Source: RGIG995 sp045652445 (GTDB lineage: Bacteria > Bacillota > Clostridia > Oscillospirales > UBA644). From it: DNA of 33,988 nucleotides. The translations under genes were made by a program, and so were the position numbers. The notes under the pieces were generated by a model. It saw only the letters and a list, made by a program, of their open reading frames with translations. It had not been told where the DNA came from and did no database searches. The stretch lies in assembly GCA_045652445.1 (NCBI GenBank), contig JAZRUJ010000007.1, positions 1-33,988 of the forward strand, read 5' to 3'. Below, piece by piece: positions 1 through 7,832 of the stretch. How positions within the stretch are numbered: position 1 is the first letter of the stretch; every line of letters begins with the position of its first letter.

Positions 1-715
1 TAATCTCAATGGGGGGCAAGGCTTTTCCGTTCAATACCCCCACGGAAAATTCTCTGCCGGAAATTTTGGATTCGATCAAAATCAGATCTTCGTATTTTTT
101 CGCTTCTTCCAGGGCAATCCGAAGCTCTTCCTCCGTATGCACGATGGAAATGCCCACACTGGAGCCGCAAGAACAAGGTTTGACTACGCAGGGAAGATTT
201 GCGGTGGAGGGCAGGACGTCTTTCTTCAAATCCAACGTCACCCAATCCGCGGTGGGAATTCCCTCTGCTCGGAGAAGTTTTTTGGTAATATCTTTGTCCA
301 TAGCAAGGACACAACCCACGTGGGTCGAACCGGTAAAGCGAATGTTTTCCGCTTCTAAAATTGCCTGCATCTGTCCGTTTTCGCCCATCGCTCCGTGCAA
401 CGCCATAAACACGATGTCTGCGTGATGGCAAAGTTTTAACACGTTTTTGCCCACCAAAGAGCCTTTGTATGCCAACTTCTTCAAGGCGTCCATGTCCGGG
501 GCGATTTCGGGGATTTGATAAGAATATTCTTCGTCTCCCTCCGAGCGGAACAGCGTGTTCAGGTCGGTGTTTTTGTCAAGTTCCATTCCCAAAAAGGCGT
601 CCACCAGCAAAACCCGATGTCCCGACCGCATCAAAGAATTGGCAATCAGGCTTCCCGAAGAAAGGGAAACGTCCCGTTCCGGAGAATATCCCCCGGCAAG
701 CACTACGATGTTCAT
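1..715 (-). CDS. ddl: D-alanine--D-alanine ligase, N-terminal two-thirds (3' end outside window)
   Basis: Reading the minus strand from the ATG at 713-715 gives 238 uninterrupted residues to the window edge. The protein begins MNIVVLAGGYSPERDVSLSS, the usual start of Ddl, and continues with the family block MALHGAMGENGQMQ, the block GCVLAMDKDITKKLL, and the ATP-grasp loop VVKPCSCGSSVGISIV at about residues 180-195. Ddl enzymes join two D-alanines using ATP in the cytoplasm to make the dipeptide for peptidoglycan precursors. They are usually 300-370 residues, so about a third is missing. A purine-rich ribosome site (GGGGGA) lies about 7 bases before the ATG, just after the stop of the WG-repeat gene 13 bases upstream, so the two are probably co-transcribed. 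The identity is secure; the symbol covers both housekeeping and paralogous ligases, which I cannot separate here. Confidence 0.9.
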   Translation of the reverse strand, partial: MNIVVLAGGYSPERDVSLSSGSLIANSLMRSGHRVLLVDAFLGMELDKNTDLNTLFRSEGDEEYSYQIPEIAPDMDALKKLAYKGSLVGKNVLKLCHHADIVFMALHGAMGENGQMQAILEAENIRFTGSTHVGCVLAMDKDITKKLLRAEGIPTADWVTLDLKKDVLPSTANLPCVVKPCSCGSSVGISIVHTEEELRIALEEAKKYEDLILIESKISGREFSVGVLNGKALPPIEI

Positions 716-728
716 TGTTGAATCCCCC

Positions 729-1898
729 TTATTTGAGTTTGACAAAGCCGTAAACTTCTCCCGATTGTACCCGGGCGATGCCGTCTTCGGTAAATTCACT
801 GACCGCCGTCCACTTCATGCCGGAAATGTCCGTGCCGTCGGCATTGATAAAGCCCCATTTGGAACCGTCGCCTACTGCGGCGTAGCCGAATTCAAAATCC
901 ATAGCGGCGGCATACTGAAGAGAAATAACCTCTTTGCCCGTTCCGTCGATAAACCCGAATTTCCAGCCCGTGCCGGAAGATTCTGCTACTCGGGCAACTC
1001 CGGAATCGGTAAAGGAATAGGCTTTTTGATAGGTTTTCTGGGTAATTGTATTCCCGGTCTTATCAATGTATGTGTAGACCCGGTCTTTGGTCACCAGGGC
1101 GTATCCGTTGGAAAAACTTTCCGCTTCGTCCCAGGCGGGTTGAATTACGTAGGCACCGGATTTGTCAATAAATCCGTAGGGCTTGGTATATTCATCGCAA
1201 GCCGCCGCCAATCCTTCCGAAAAAGGTTTTGCGTCGTACCACAAAAAGTCCAAAGCCTGCTTTCCCTGGGTGTCTAGGTAGCCGGTGTTCATTCCTTGCT
1301 TTGTTTCGTAATAAAAGACAGGGATCAATCCCTCGTCTGCCAGGGACTTTGCTCCGTAGACAAATTCCGTCAGGGAATTTCCTTGGCTGTCGATAAATCC
1401 GTATTTGCCGTCCTTTTTCACACAGGCAACGCCGTTTTGAAAGGAAGAGGCTTCGCTGTAGACGGCGTTGGTTACGGCTTGTCCGGTCTTGTCGATATAG
1501 CCGCAGTAATTTCCCTGTCCGTAAACGGCAAGCCCTTCGGAAAAGGCGTAGGTGAATGTGAGGGTAAAGGGAATGACTACGTTTCCGGTGGCATCAATAT
1601 AGCCCCATTTCCCCCCGCTCTGCACTGCCGCAAGTCCTTCGGAGAAAGAGTAGGCTCCGTCGTATTTTGCTTCAATGATCAGGGTTCCGTCCGTGTTGAT
1701 AAAGCCCCATTTTCCGTCTTTCTTTACGGCTGCCATGCCTTCGGAAAAATCCCGGGCGTTGTCCCATTGACCTTCCAGGGTATATAAATATTGGTTGTCA
1801 ACGGTTTTCAGCCGATCCCCCGAACAAAGAATCACCGTCACGATGATCGCTGCCGCAACAACCAACGCCAGACCCGACCAAAGAAGAATTTTTTTCAT
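729..1898 (-). CDS. WG-repeat protein with N-terminal membrane anchor
   Basis: 389 residues. An N-terminal hydrophobic segment (about residues 4-27) is a signal anchor or uncleaved signal peptide. The rest is a run of about nine or ten WG-type repeats, each with a core such as GKWGFINTDGTLII or FGFIDGTGKEVI, spaced 35-45 residues apart. Such repeats probably form a beta-propeller-like fold and are common in extracytoplasmic proteins of gut anaerobes, but have no fixed biochemical role. The ATG follows an AAGGAG ribosome site and a SigA-like promoter. It is transcribed away from the ypeB-like gene and reads into ddl 13 bases later, which hints at a cell-envelope role. That is inference; the sequence shows no catalytic motif. 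Confidence 0.85.
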   Translation of the reverse strand: MKKILLWSGLALVVAAAIIVTVILCSGDRLKTVDNQYLYTLEGQWDNARDFSEGMAAVKKDGKWGFINTDGTLIIEAKYDGAYSFSEGLAAVQSGGKWGYIDATGNVVIPFTLTFTYAFSEGLAVYGQGNYCGYIDKTGQAVTNAVYSEASSFQNGVACVKKDGKYGFIDSQGNSLTEFVYGAKSLADEGLIPVFYYETKQGMNTGYLDTQGKQALDFLWYDAKPFSEGLAAACDEYTKPYGFIDKSGAYVIQPAWDEAESFSNGYALVTKDRVYTYIDKTGNTITQKTYQKAYSFTDSGVARVAESSGTGWKFGFIDGTGKEVISLQYAAAMDFEFGYAAVGDGSKWGFINADGTDISGMKWTAVSEFTEDGIARVQSGEVYGFVKLK

Positions 1899-1925
1899 TA
1901 TAAAACTCCTTGCATATAGTTATAC

Positions 1926-1953
1926 ATTATAATAATATCATATTTTTTACAAA
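1926..1953 (-). promoter_or_regulatory. SigA-like promoter of the WG-repeat/ddl operon
   Basis: On the minus strand a TATAAT (1926-1931) is preceded, 16 bases upstream, by TTTGTA (1948-1953). It lies about 30 bases before the ATG of the WG-repeat gene. The -10 is perfect and the -35 is weak. Confidence 0.5.
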
Positions 1954-2064
1954 AAAGCAAGGGCATTTTTACGGCAGAAACCGAAAGTTGGTATATTTTT
2001 CTCTGTCGGGGAGAGGATAATCACAGGTAATGATGGATTTTTCAAAAAAAGGAAGGTACGTTCC

Positions 2065-3414
2065 ATGTATGTAAAAATAAAAAAAACCACGCTGATCGTT
2101 TTTGCCATACTGTCTGCGTTGACAATTCTCGGACTGTGTGCCGGAGTGATTGCCATGAACACGGCAAAAAACGATCAGCAAAAGACTTATGAGACTCAGG
2201 TGGCGGCAAGCTGGCGGCAATCGGTGGCGGAACTTTCGGGAGCATTAAACGACCTGGAGACCGATCTGCAAAAGGGGCTGTTTTCTTCCGGGGATTATCA
2301 GACCGTTTCTTGGGCAGCTCAAGTCTTTTCCGAGGCGGGAGCCGCCCGGACGGCGTTGGAATCTTTGCCGGTCTACGAATTACGGTTACAAGGCACCGAA
2401 ACGTTTTTGAATCAAGTGGGGGAATTTACCCTGGAAATGGCACGAAAACAGTTGCGAGGGGAAGAATTGTCCCAACAGGAACAGTCTTCTTTGCAGACGC
2501 TGGCACTTCGTTCCCGGCAGTTGGCGGACGAGGTGATGATGTTGTCGGAGAAAATTGCCGATGAAAATCACGACTACCAAGCAATGCAAGAATTGCTTCT
2601 TCCCTCACAAGAGGGGGAAGAAAAGACGGAATTTGAGTCTTTGGAAGATATTTTTTCCGGGGATCAGCCTTTGACCTACGACGGAGAACATTCCGCCTGG
2701 TGGGAAACGAGAACGTCGAAGTGGTTGGAGACCTTAAATGAGGTAGATAAGGCTCAGTTAAAGAGTCTTGGGGCAGAACTTCTTTCGGTCAATCAAGAAG
2801 AGTTGACGGAAGAAAGCCGGTTTGACACGCCCTTTTTGTTCCGGGAATTCCGCAAGGGAGACATGGGGATCGCGCTCACCGAACGGGGCGGACTGTTGTA
2901 CGGATTGAGCCGCCTCCGGGAGGTTTCGGAGTCCAAACTTTCCGTGGAAGATGCCTTGACGTTCGGAAGCGAGGGACTGGCGGAATTGGGTTATGAACAC
3001 ATGGAGCCGGTTTCCTGGCAAACGGCGGAAAATACGCTGACGGCGGTCTACGTTCTTCGGAGCCAAGGGGTGTTGGTTTATTCCGACCGAATTACCGTTA
3101 CCATGGCATTGGATAACGGAGAAATTTTGACGGTCAATGGGGTGGAATATCTTCTTGCTCACGATCCGGATCGGAATGTGACCCATACCGTTTCCAAAGA
3201 AGAAGCCTTGCAGGTTCTCCGCAGTGATTTAAAGGTGGAGTCGGCAGATCTTGCCTTGGTCCCCGGGGGAGACGGAAGTGAAAAACTTTGTTGGCAGTTT
3301 ACCGTCTACGACGATACGGAAACCCGAGCCATGGTCTTTGTCAACGCCAATACGAAAGTGGAAGAAGAAATCCTTCTTTTAATCGAAGAAGACGGACGGC
3401 GAACGGCAATTTAA
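2065..3414 (+). CDS. ypeB: YpeB-like spore germination protein
   Basis: 449 residues. An N-terminal membrane anchor (about residues 8-30) is followed by a long helical region rich in E, Q and L (about 40-190), then C-terminal PepSY-like repeats ending near DDTETRAMVFVNANTKVEEE. This order and length fit YpeB, which in Bacillus accompanies the cortex-lytic enzyme SleB in the spore and is needed for its stability or localisation. The ATG follows AAGGAAGG at a good distance. No sleB lies beside it: the upstream neighbour is the divergent WG-repeat gene and the downstream one is convergent. Expression would be expected in the forespore, but I saw no clear SigG site. The assignment rests on architecture and overall resemblance. 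Confidence 0.75.
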   Translation: MYVKIKKTTLIVFAILSALTILGLCAGVIAMNTAKNDQQKTYETQVAASWRQSVAELSGALNDLETDLQKGLFSSGDYQTVSWAAQVFSEAGAARTALESLPVYELRLQGTETFLNQVGEFTLEMARKQLRGEELSQQEQSSLQTLALRSRQLADEVMMLSEKIADENHDYQAMQELLLPSQEGEEKTEFESLEDIFSGDQPLTYDGEHSAWWETRTSKWLETLNEVDKAQLKSLGAELLSVNQEELTEESRFDTPFLFREFRKGDMGIALTERGGLLYGLSRLREVSESKLSVEDALTFGSEGLAELGYEHMEPVSWQTAENTLTAVYVLRSQGVLVYSDRITVTMALDNGEILTVNGVEYLLAHDPDRNVTHTVSKEEALQVLRSDLKVESADLALVPGGDGSEKLCWQFTVYDDTETRAMVFVNANTKVEEEILLLIEEDGRRTAI

Positions 3415-3442
3415 CAGGAAATGTACCGTGCAAAATAAAAGT

Positions 3443-3480
3443 AAAAAATCCCGGGGATAGTATCATCCCCGGGATTTTTT
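3443..3480. terminator. Bidirectional terminator between the ypeB-like and yitT genes
   Basis: A near-perfect stem (arms 3443-3458 and 3465-3480, G+C-rich core ATCCCGGGGAT, 6-base loop) has A-runs on the left and T-runs on the right. It can therefore end transcripts from both convergent genes. Confidence 0.9.
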
Positions 3481-3485
3481 TATAG

Positions 3486-4355
3486 TCAATGATCTGCGTG
3501 AAGGCGAAAGCCGTTCCCCAAAACTTCCGTGGCGTCGGATACAATGAGAAAGGCGTCGGGATCGGCGGCTTTTACCGTTTGTTTCAGGTGGAAAAGTTCG
3601 TAGTTTCTCACTACGACCAAAATCACTTTGCGTCCCTCCTGTGTGTATCCTCCCTCTGCATTCCAGACGGTGGCACCCCGGTTCACGTCTTTTAAAATCC
3701 CTTGCAGCACTTCTTCCTGTTTATCGGTGATAATGCTGACGCTTTTTGCTCGTTCCATGCCATTGAGTATGGCGTCGATTACCGTAGACGAAAGCCAGAC
3801 GGTAATGGCGGAATAGAGAATCGACCACAAATCCCGATACACGATGGCAGCAAAAATTAAGATTACTCCGTCGGCAATCAGAATTACTTTCCCGTAACTT
3901 GCTCCCCGGAACCAGCCCTTGATGAGTTTTGCCAAAAGGTCGGTGCCTCCTGTCGCCATCCCTCTGCTGAAGATCAGGCTCAATCCCAATCCCGCAAGGA
4001 CGCCCCCGGCAATGGCGGCCAAAAGTTTGTTTTCCGTAAAGGTGGGCAAAAAACCTACCGCGTCTAAAAGCAGAGACATCACCACCGTGGCAAAGAGGGT
4101 CTTAATAAAAAAGGTTTTCCCCAGCTTTTTCCAAGAAAGCAGAAATAGGGGTATATTCATCGCCAAAACCGAAAGACCGATGGGCAGATGCCACAGATAG
4201 TTCAGCACCATTCCGATCCCGGTCAATCCCCCCACGGAAATGTGATTTGGGTCAATAAACATACGGACGGCGGCGGCGTAGAAAAAATTCCCCACCAGAG
4301 CAAATAGAATATCCAATGCCGCAGATTTAAAAAGGACAAAAAATTTCGGTTTCAT
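3486..4355 (-). CDS. YitT-family membrane protein (DUF161 plus DUF2179)
   Basis: 289 residues. Five or six hydrophobic segments occupy about residues 1-190, including the family-typical stretch AVRMFIDPNHISVGGLTGIG near the N terminus and SRGMATGGTDLLAKLI in the middle. A soluble C-terminal domain (about 200-289; SIITDKQEEVLQGILKDVNR) matches DUF2179. This is the normal length and layout of the YitT family, integral membrane proteins whose substrate is unknown. The ATG follows a GAAAGGA ribosome site. A terminator for the upstream mrnC operon sits between this gene and mrnC, so it is either transcribed from its own unseen promoter or by read-through. Confidence 0.85.
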   Translation of the reverse strand: MKPKFFVLFKSAALDILFALVGNFFYAAAVRMFIDPNHISVGGLTGIGMVLNYLWHLPIGLSVLAMNIPLFLLSWKKLGKTFFIKTLFATVVMSLLLDAVGFLPTFTENKLLAAIAGGVLAGLGLSLIFSRGMATGGTDLLAKLIKGWFRGASYGKVILIADGVILIFAAIVYRDLWSILYSAITVWLSSTVIDAILNGMERAKSVSIITDKQEEVLQGILKDVNRGATVWNAEGGYTQEGRKVILVVVRNYELFHLKQTVKAADPDAFLIVSDATEVLGNGFRLHADH

Positions 4356-4370
4356 GGGCAGAATCCTTTC

Positions 4371-4404
4371 AAAAAATCCCCGGCATAGAAAGGCTATGTC
4401 GGGG
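4371..4404 (-). terminator. Terminator after mrnC
   Basis: On the minus strand an 11-bp stem (arms 4378-4388 and 4394-4404, 5-base loop, one G-U pair) is followed by a T-run (4371-4377). It lies 5 bases beyond the mrnC stop and upstream of the yitT ribosome site. Confidence 0.8.
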
Positions 4405-4409
4405 GGATA

Positions 4410-4814
4410 TTATTGAGAAAGTTGCTGATAGATTCGCTGAAACAATTCCTCCAACCGCTGGGTGTTCCCAATCAAATAAAGATATCCGAACAGGGTTTCC
4501 AGTCCGGTGGCTCGTTTGTATTGGATCACGTCGGAGTTGCGATGCCCCACGGCGTCAGAGTTGCGTCCCCGTTTGAATATGGCTTCTTCCGCTTCGGTCA
4601 AATGAGGCAAAATTGCTTCCAGACCGTTGCTTTGGGCGGTGGCGGAAACGAACTGCAACGCTTCTCTGTGCAATTTTCCGTTGGGTCGGTTTTCCTGTAA
4701 TACTAATGTTTCCCGGACGAGAAGCTCGTATACTCCGTCCCCCAAATACGCCAGCGTCAGAGGAGAATATTGCCGAGCTTGGGCTTCGGAAATAGGGTGG
4801 TCGTTTTGCAGCAT
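4410..4814 (-). CDS. mrnC: Mini-ribonuclease III
   Basis: 134 residues, the usual length for this RNase III catalytic domain without a double-stranded-RNA-binding domain. The family-typical start is SPLTLAYLGDGVYELLVRE (about residues 17-35), where the aspartate and glutamate correspond to RNase III metal ligands. The central KRGRNSDAVGHRNSDVIQY is another family signature. In Bacillus the enzyme matures 23S rRNA ends. It begins 3 bases after the recR stop, so it is the last gene of the dnaX-ybaB-recR-mrnC transcript. In many Firmicutes mrnC follows cysS instead, so this placement is a local variation. Confidence 0.9.
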   Translation of the reverse strand: MLQNDHPISEAQARQYSPLTLAYLGDGVYELLVRETLVLQENRPNGKLHREALQFVSATAQSNGLEAILPHLTEAEEAIFKRGRNSDAVGHRNSDVIQYKRATGLETLFGYLYLIGNTQRLEELFQRIYQQLSQ

Positions 4815-4817
4815 TTC

Positions 4818-5417
4818 TTACAGTTCCCTCCGGTTTTCGATTGCTTTTGCCAGGGTCAATTCGTCCGCGTATTCCAGATCGCCTCCCACAGGAAGCCCAA
4901 AGGCAAGGCGGGAAACTTTCAAATTCATGGGCTTGAGCAGTTTGGAAAGATAAATGGCGGTAGCGTCCCCTTCTACCGTAGGATCGGTGGCGAGAATGAC
5001 TTCCTGAATGGGTTTTTCTGCTACTCGAATCAGTAATTCTTTAATTTTTAAATCCGAGGGTCCGATGCCGTCCATGGGGGAGATGGCACCGTGAAGCACG
5101 TGATACAGCCCCTTATAGCCGTGGGTCTTTTCCACTGCCATCAGATCTGCGGGGGTTTGTACTACGCAAACTACACTCTGATCCCGCGTGGGGTCGGTGC
5201 AAATGGGGCAAACGTCATTTTCAGTCAGATTTTGGCAATCTTTACAGTACCGCACCGATTCCTTTGCCCGTAAAATAGCGTCGGCAAAGGCTCTCGCGTC
5301 CCGTTCCGGCATATTCAGAATATGAAAAGCCAGCCGCTGGGCGGATTTTCCGCCAATTCCCGGCAAAGCACGGAAATGTTCCGTGAGTTCTTCCAAAGAG
5401 TTAAAACGGTAGGTCAT
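4818..5417 (-). CDS. recR: Recombination mediator RecR
   Basis: 199 residues, the standard RecR length. The N-terminal helix-hairpin-helix block includes LPGIGGKSAQRLAFHIL (about residues 18-34). A four-cysteine zinc finger starts at CKDCQNL and continues with CPIC (about 58-75). A Toprim domain follows (VVCVVQTPADLMAVEKTHGY and onward), then the C-terminal segment VSRLAFGLPVGGDLEYAD. RecR works with RecO and RecF to load RecA at single-strand gaps. The start codon lies one base after the ybaB stop, which implies translational coupling in the dnaX operon. Confidence 0.96.
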   Translation of the reverse strand: MTYRFNSLEELTEHFRALPGIGGKSAQRLAFHILNMPERDARAFADAILRAKESVRYCKDCQNLTENDVCPICTDPTRDQSVVCVVQTPADLMAVEKTHGYKGLYHVLHGAISPMDGIGPSDLKIKELLIRVAEKPIQEVILATDPTVEGDATAIYLSKLLKPMNLKVSRLAFGLPVGGDLEYADELTLAKAIENRREL

Positions 5418-5418
5418 A

Positions 5419-5763
5419 TCAGAATCCGGGGATATTGGGCAGATTCAATCCTGCCGTCAGTTTGCCCATTTCTTCCGCATTGGCATTTTCCACCGTTTCA
5501 ATGGCTTGATTGACGGCGGTAATCAAAAGATCTTCCAGCATCTCGGGTTCTTCTTTCGCGTCGTCCAGAAGTGCGGGGTCGATCTTGATTTCCAAAACTT
5601 CTTTTGTGCCTTTGATCTTCACGTTCACGGCTCCGCCGCCGGCGGCAACGTTATATTCCCGTTCGTTAAGTTCTTCTTCCATGCGGGCGGAATTTGCTTG
5701 AAATTCCTGAAGTTGTCTCATCATTTCTGCTTGAGAATTTTGTTTGGGGATACGGACTTTCAT
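5419..5763 (-). CDS. ybaB: YbaB/EbfC-family nucleoid-associated protein
   Basis: 114 residues, typical for the family. The N-terminal helix is charged (about residues 10-40, QAEMMRQLQEFQANSARMEE), followed by the beta-rich core with VAAGGGAVNVKIKGTKEVLE and the C-terminal helix ending in MGKLTAGLNLPNIPGF. YbaB proteins form tweezer-shaped dimers that bind DNA, and sit between dnaX and recR in most bacteria, as here. The gene starts 12 bases after the dnaX stop. Confidence 0.94.
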   Translation of the reverse strand: MKVRIPKQNSQAEMMRQLQEFQANSARMEEELNEREYNVAAGGGAVNVKIKGTKEVLEIKIDPALLDDAKEEPEMLEDLLITAVNQAIETVENANAEEMGKLTAGLNLPNIPGF

Positions 5764-5775
5764 GGTGTGATCTCC

Positions 5776-7563
5776 TTAATCGTCATATTCATCGATCTCT
5801 TCTTCGTCTCCGAAGTCAAAGAGATTTTCTTTTTGTAAAAATTGTACGGTGGCATGGGGAATGTATTTATCGGGGGCACAGCGTTCGATTTTGACGGAAT
5901 ACCCCTCCTTGCGGTTTTCTGCCAAAGCCGATTGAATCAATGCCATACAGTTCGGGGTTTTTATTTCCCGATAGTCCTGATCGTTTTCCGCAATTACAAT
6001 AATTTCCCGATTCCGGTATACGGCGGGGAGGGATTGAAGGATAAAGCCCAGCAGCCGTTCTTCCCGGCTGACGGTATGGGCGATGTCCCTCCAAGCGTCC
6101 AAGGGCTGCCACCCCTCCACAAAGGTGTTGTCTGTGGAGACTTCCGAACGGACGGTCGATTGCTTGGAGGCGGGTTTTTGTACCGGTTGAGAAAATTGGC
6201 TTTCCGGTTGATGATATTTTCCTGCCGAAGCAACGGAAGGATTGGCAAAGGGGTCTTCAAAGACCGGAATCCCCTTTTTCGGTTCCGGCGGAGTCGGTTG
6301 CTTTGGAACCGGCGGTTGCTTCGCTACGGGTTCCTCCGGTTTGGGAGCCGAGATTGGAGATGGGGTCAACTTTCCGGGAATGGTTTGAGGCGTCGGATCC
6401 GTTTTTACAGCAATGCCGGATTGTTTTAACTCCTGTAACTGTTGTTCCAAGGTGGCGATCCGGGCTGTTAGATCCTTGGGATCGGGCTGCAGATCCGGAC
6501 GAGACAGGCGAAGCATGCAAACTTCCGTGTCTGCCCGCTTGTCCAGGCTTCGGGGAAGCAACGCTACCGTGTCCTGTAACACCCGGAGGGAATATAAGAT
6601 CCGTTCCACAGGGAACCGTTTTGCTATTTCCGTCAGGGCGATGGTATCCGCTTCACTTTTTTCCAACAAAGCGGTGGGGTTGTTTGCGGAGCGGAACACC
6701 ATGACGTCTTTCATGGTATCCATCAAATTGGTGCAAAGCCGTCCCAGATCCGCCGAGGCATTGTACATATCTTCCACCGCACGGTACAGAGTGTCCGTAT
6801 CGCCGTCGGCAATGGCGGTCAGAAGATCGAAAATTCTGCGTTTGGGGATAACTCCCAACACCGTTTCCACCTGTTCAAAGGTGTTTAAATCGATGACTTT
6901 ATCCAAAATGGAAAGCCCGTCCCGGGAAGATCCGTCTGCCAATTCGGCGATCAGATCTAAGGAACGTTCGTCCAAGGATTTTCCCTCTTTTTCCAGCACG
7001 GAACGGAACTGCTCTATGAGAGTCTTCTTGGGCAATCTTAAAAAATCAAACCGCTGACACCGGGAAAGAATGGTGGCGGGAATTTTGTGAATTTCCGTGG
7101 TTGCCAGAATAAACAGGGCGTGGGTAGGAGGTTCTTCCAGGGTTTTCAGCAAAGCGTTGAATGCCCCCGGAGAGAGCATATGAACTTCGTCGATGATGTA
7201 AACTTTGTATTTTGCCGCCGTGGGTGCGTAGACCACTTCTTCCCGAATTTGGCGGATATTTTCCACCCCGTTGTTGGAAGCGGCGTCGATTTCTTCTACG
7301 TCGTACAGCGTGCCGTCCAAAAGCCCCTTACAAATGTCGCATTCGTTACAGGGGTTCCCGTCGACGGGGTTTTGACAGTTGACTGCCCGAGCCAAAATCT
7401 TAGCACAGGTGGTTTTCCCCGTCCCCCGCGTTCCGGTAAACAGATAGGCATGGGAGATCTGTCCCGTTGCCACCTGACGGCGAAGCGTTTCGGTGATGGC
7501 GTCTTGCCCCAAAACGTCCCCGAAGGACAGGGGGCGATATTTTCGATATAATGCGTAGTACAT
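5776..7563 (-). CDS. dnaX: DNA polymerase III subunits gamma/tau
   Basis: 595 residues from MYYALYRKYRPLSFGDVLGQ, the canonical DnaX start. Visible AAA+ motifs are Walker A (GTRGTGKTT, about residues 43-51), a four-cysteine zinc module starting at CQNP and continuing with CNECDIC, Walker B DEVHML and sensor LSRCQRF. A proline- and lysine-rich linker (about 390-490) leads to the C-terminal tau region. The clamp-loader subunit loads the sliding clamp and organises the replisome. I chose the ATG at 7561-7563 because a GGAGGA ribosome site lies 7 bases before it. An in-frame upstream start would put 33 extra residues inside the SRP RNA. I found no canonical A AAA AAG slippage site in frame. Confidence 0.96.
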   Translation of the reverse strand: MYYALYRKYRPLSFGDVLGQDAITETLRRQVATGQISHAYLFTGTRGTGKTTCAKILARAVNCQNPVDGNPCNECDICKGLLDGTLYDVEEIDAASNNGVENIRQIREEVVYAPTAAKYKVYIIDEVHMLSPGAFNALLKTLEEPPTHALFILATTEIHKIPATILSRCQRFDFLRLPKKTLIEQFRSVLEKEGKSLDERSLDLIAELADGSSRDGLSILDKVIDLNTFEQVETVLGVIPKRRIFDLLTAIADGDTDTLYRAVEDMYNASADLGRLCTNLMDTMKDVMVFRSANNPTALLEKSEADTIALTEIAKRFPVERILYSLRVLQDTVALLPRSLDKRADTEVCMLRLSRPDLQPDPKDLTARIATLEQQLQELKQSGIAVKTDPTPQTIPGKLTPSPISAPKPEEPVAKQPPVPKQPTPPEPKKGIPVFEDPFANPSVASAGKYHQPESQFSQPVQKPASKQSTVRSEVSTDNTFVEGWQPLDAWRDIAHTVSREERLLGFILQSLPAVYRNREIIVIAENDQDYREIKTPNCMALIQSALAENRKEGYSVKIERCAPDKYIPHATVQFLQKENLFDFGDEEEIDEYDD

Positions 7564-7599
7564 TGACGTATCCTCCGAGGTAAGATTTCTAAAAAAAGA

Positions 7600-7695
7600 G
7601 AACGGGTTACTTGCTGTGCACTCCGCCGATTGCTTAATGCTGCTCAGTTTCCTGCCTGACATGGTTCACAAGGCAAAGTCACGCAAGACCCGTTC
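7600..7695 (-). ncRNA. ffs: Small bacterial SRP RNA (4.5S-type)
   Basis: Read on the minus strand, a hairpin of about 96 bases is closed by 8 perfect pairs (GAACGGGT with ACCCGTTC; 7600-7607 and 7688-7695). Its apex carries the universally conserved Ffh-binding loop: GTCAGG, a CAG/CTG stem with a GAAA tetraloop, then AGCAGC (about 7628-7653). This is the GNRA-capped domain of the signal recognition particle, which targets ribosomes making membrane proteins. The RNA lies directly upstream of dnaX, as scr does in Bacillus, but here it is the short 4.5S type without an Alu domain. The exact ends are inferred from the closing stem. Confidence 0.93.
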
Positions 7696-7702
7696 GTCCT
7701 CT

Positions 7703-7731
7703 ATTATACTATAAACAAAATAAAATATCAA
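7703..7731 (-). promoter_or_regulatory. SigA-type promoter of the SRP RNA/dnaX operon
   Basis: On the minus strand TTGATA (7726-7731), a 17-base spacer and a perfect TATAAT (7703-7708) start transcription a few bases before the SRP RNA closing stem. Confidence 0.88.
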
Positions 7732-7770
7732 GTCTTTTTTTAAAGATTTCATTTTTTCTCCTCAAATCTC

Positions 7771-7799
7771 TTTACATTTGTCCTGTTTTATGGTAAAAT
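7771..7799 (+). promoter_or_regulatory. SigA-type promoter of rsuA
   Basis: TTTACA (7771-7776), a 17-base spacer and TAAAAT (7794-7799), about 34 bases before the rsuA start codon. It is divergent from the SRP RNA promoter. Confidence 0.8.
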
Positions 7800-7832
7800 G
7801 GGAGTAAGAAACCGGGAAAGGGGAGAGAACGA

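Noticed and set aside
6..431. 141-codon minus-strand frame at the window start
   Set aside because: It is out of frame with the D-Ala-D-Ala ligase, whose reading frame is open from 715 to the edge and carries the conserved motifs.
6640..6675. Possible programmed frameshift site in dnaX (six A's then G on the minus strand)
   Set aside because: In the dnaX frame the codons are GAA-AAA-AGT, which does not fit the X-XXY-YYZ slippery pattern, and the position is inside the helical domain, too early for a gamma product.
7564..7662. Longer dnaX with 33 extra N-terminal residues
   Set aside because: The extension would read through the SRP RNA, and the ATG at 7563 has the proper ribosome site and gives the canonical N terminus.
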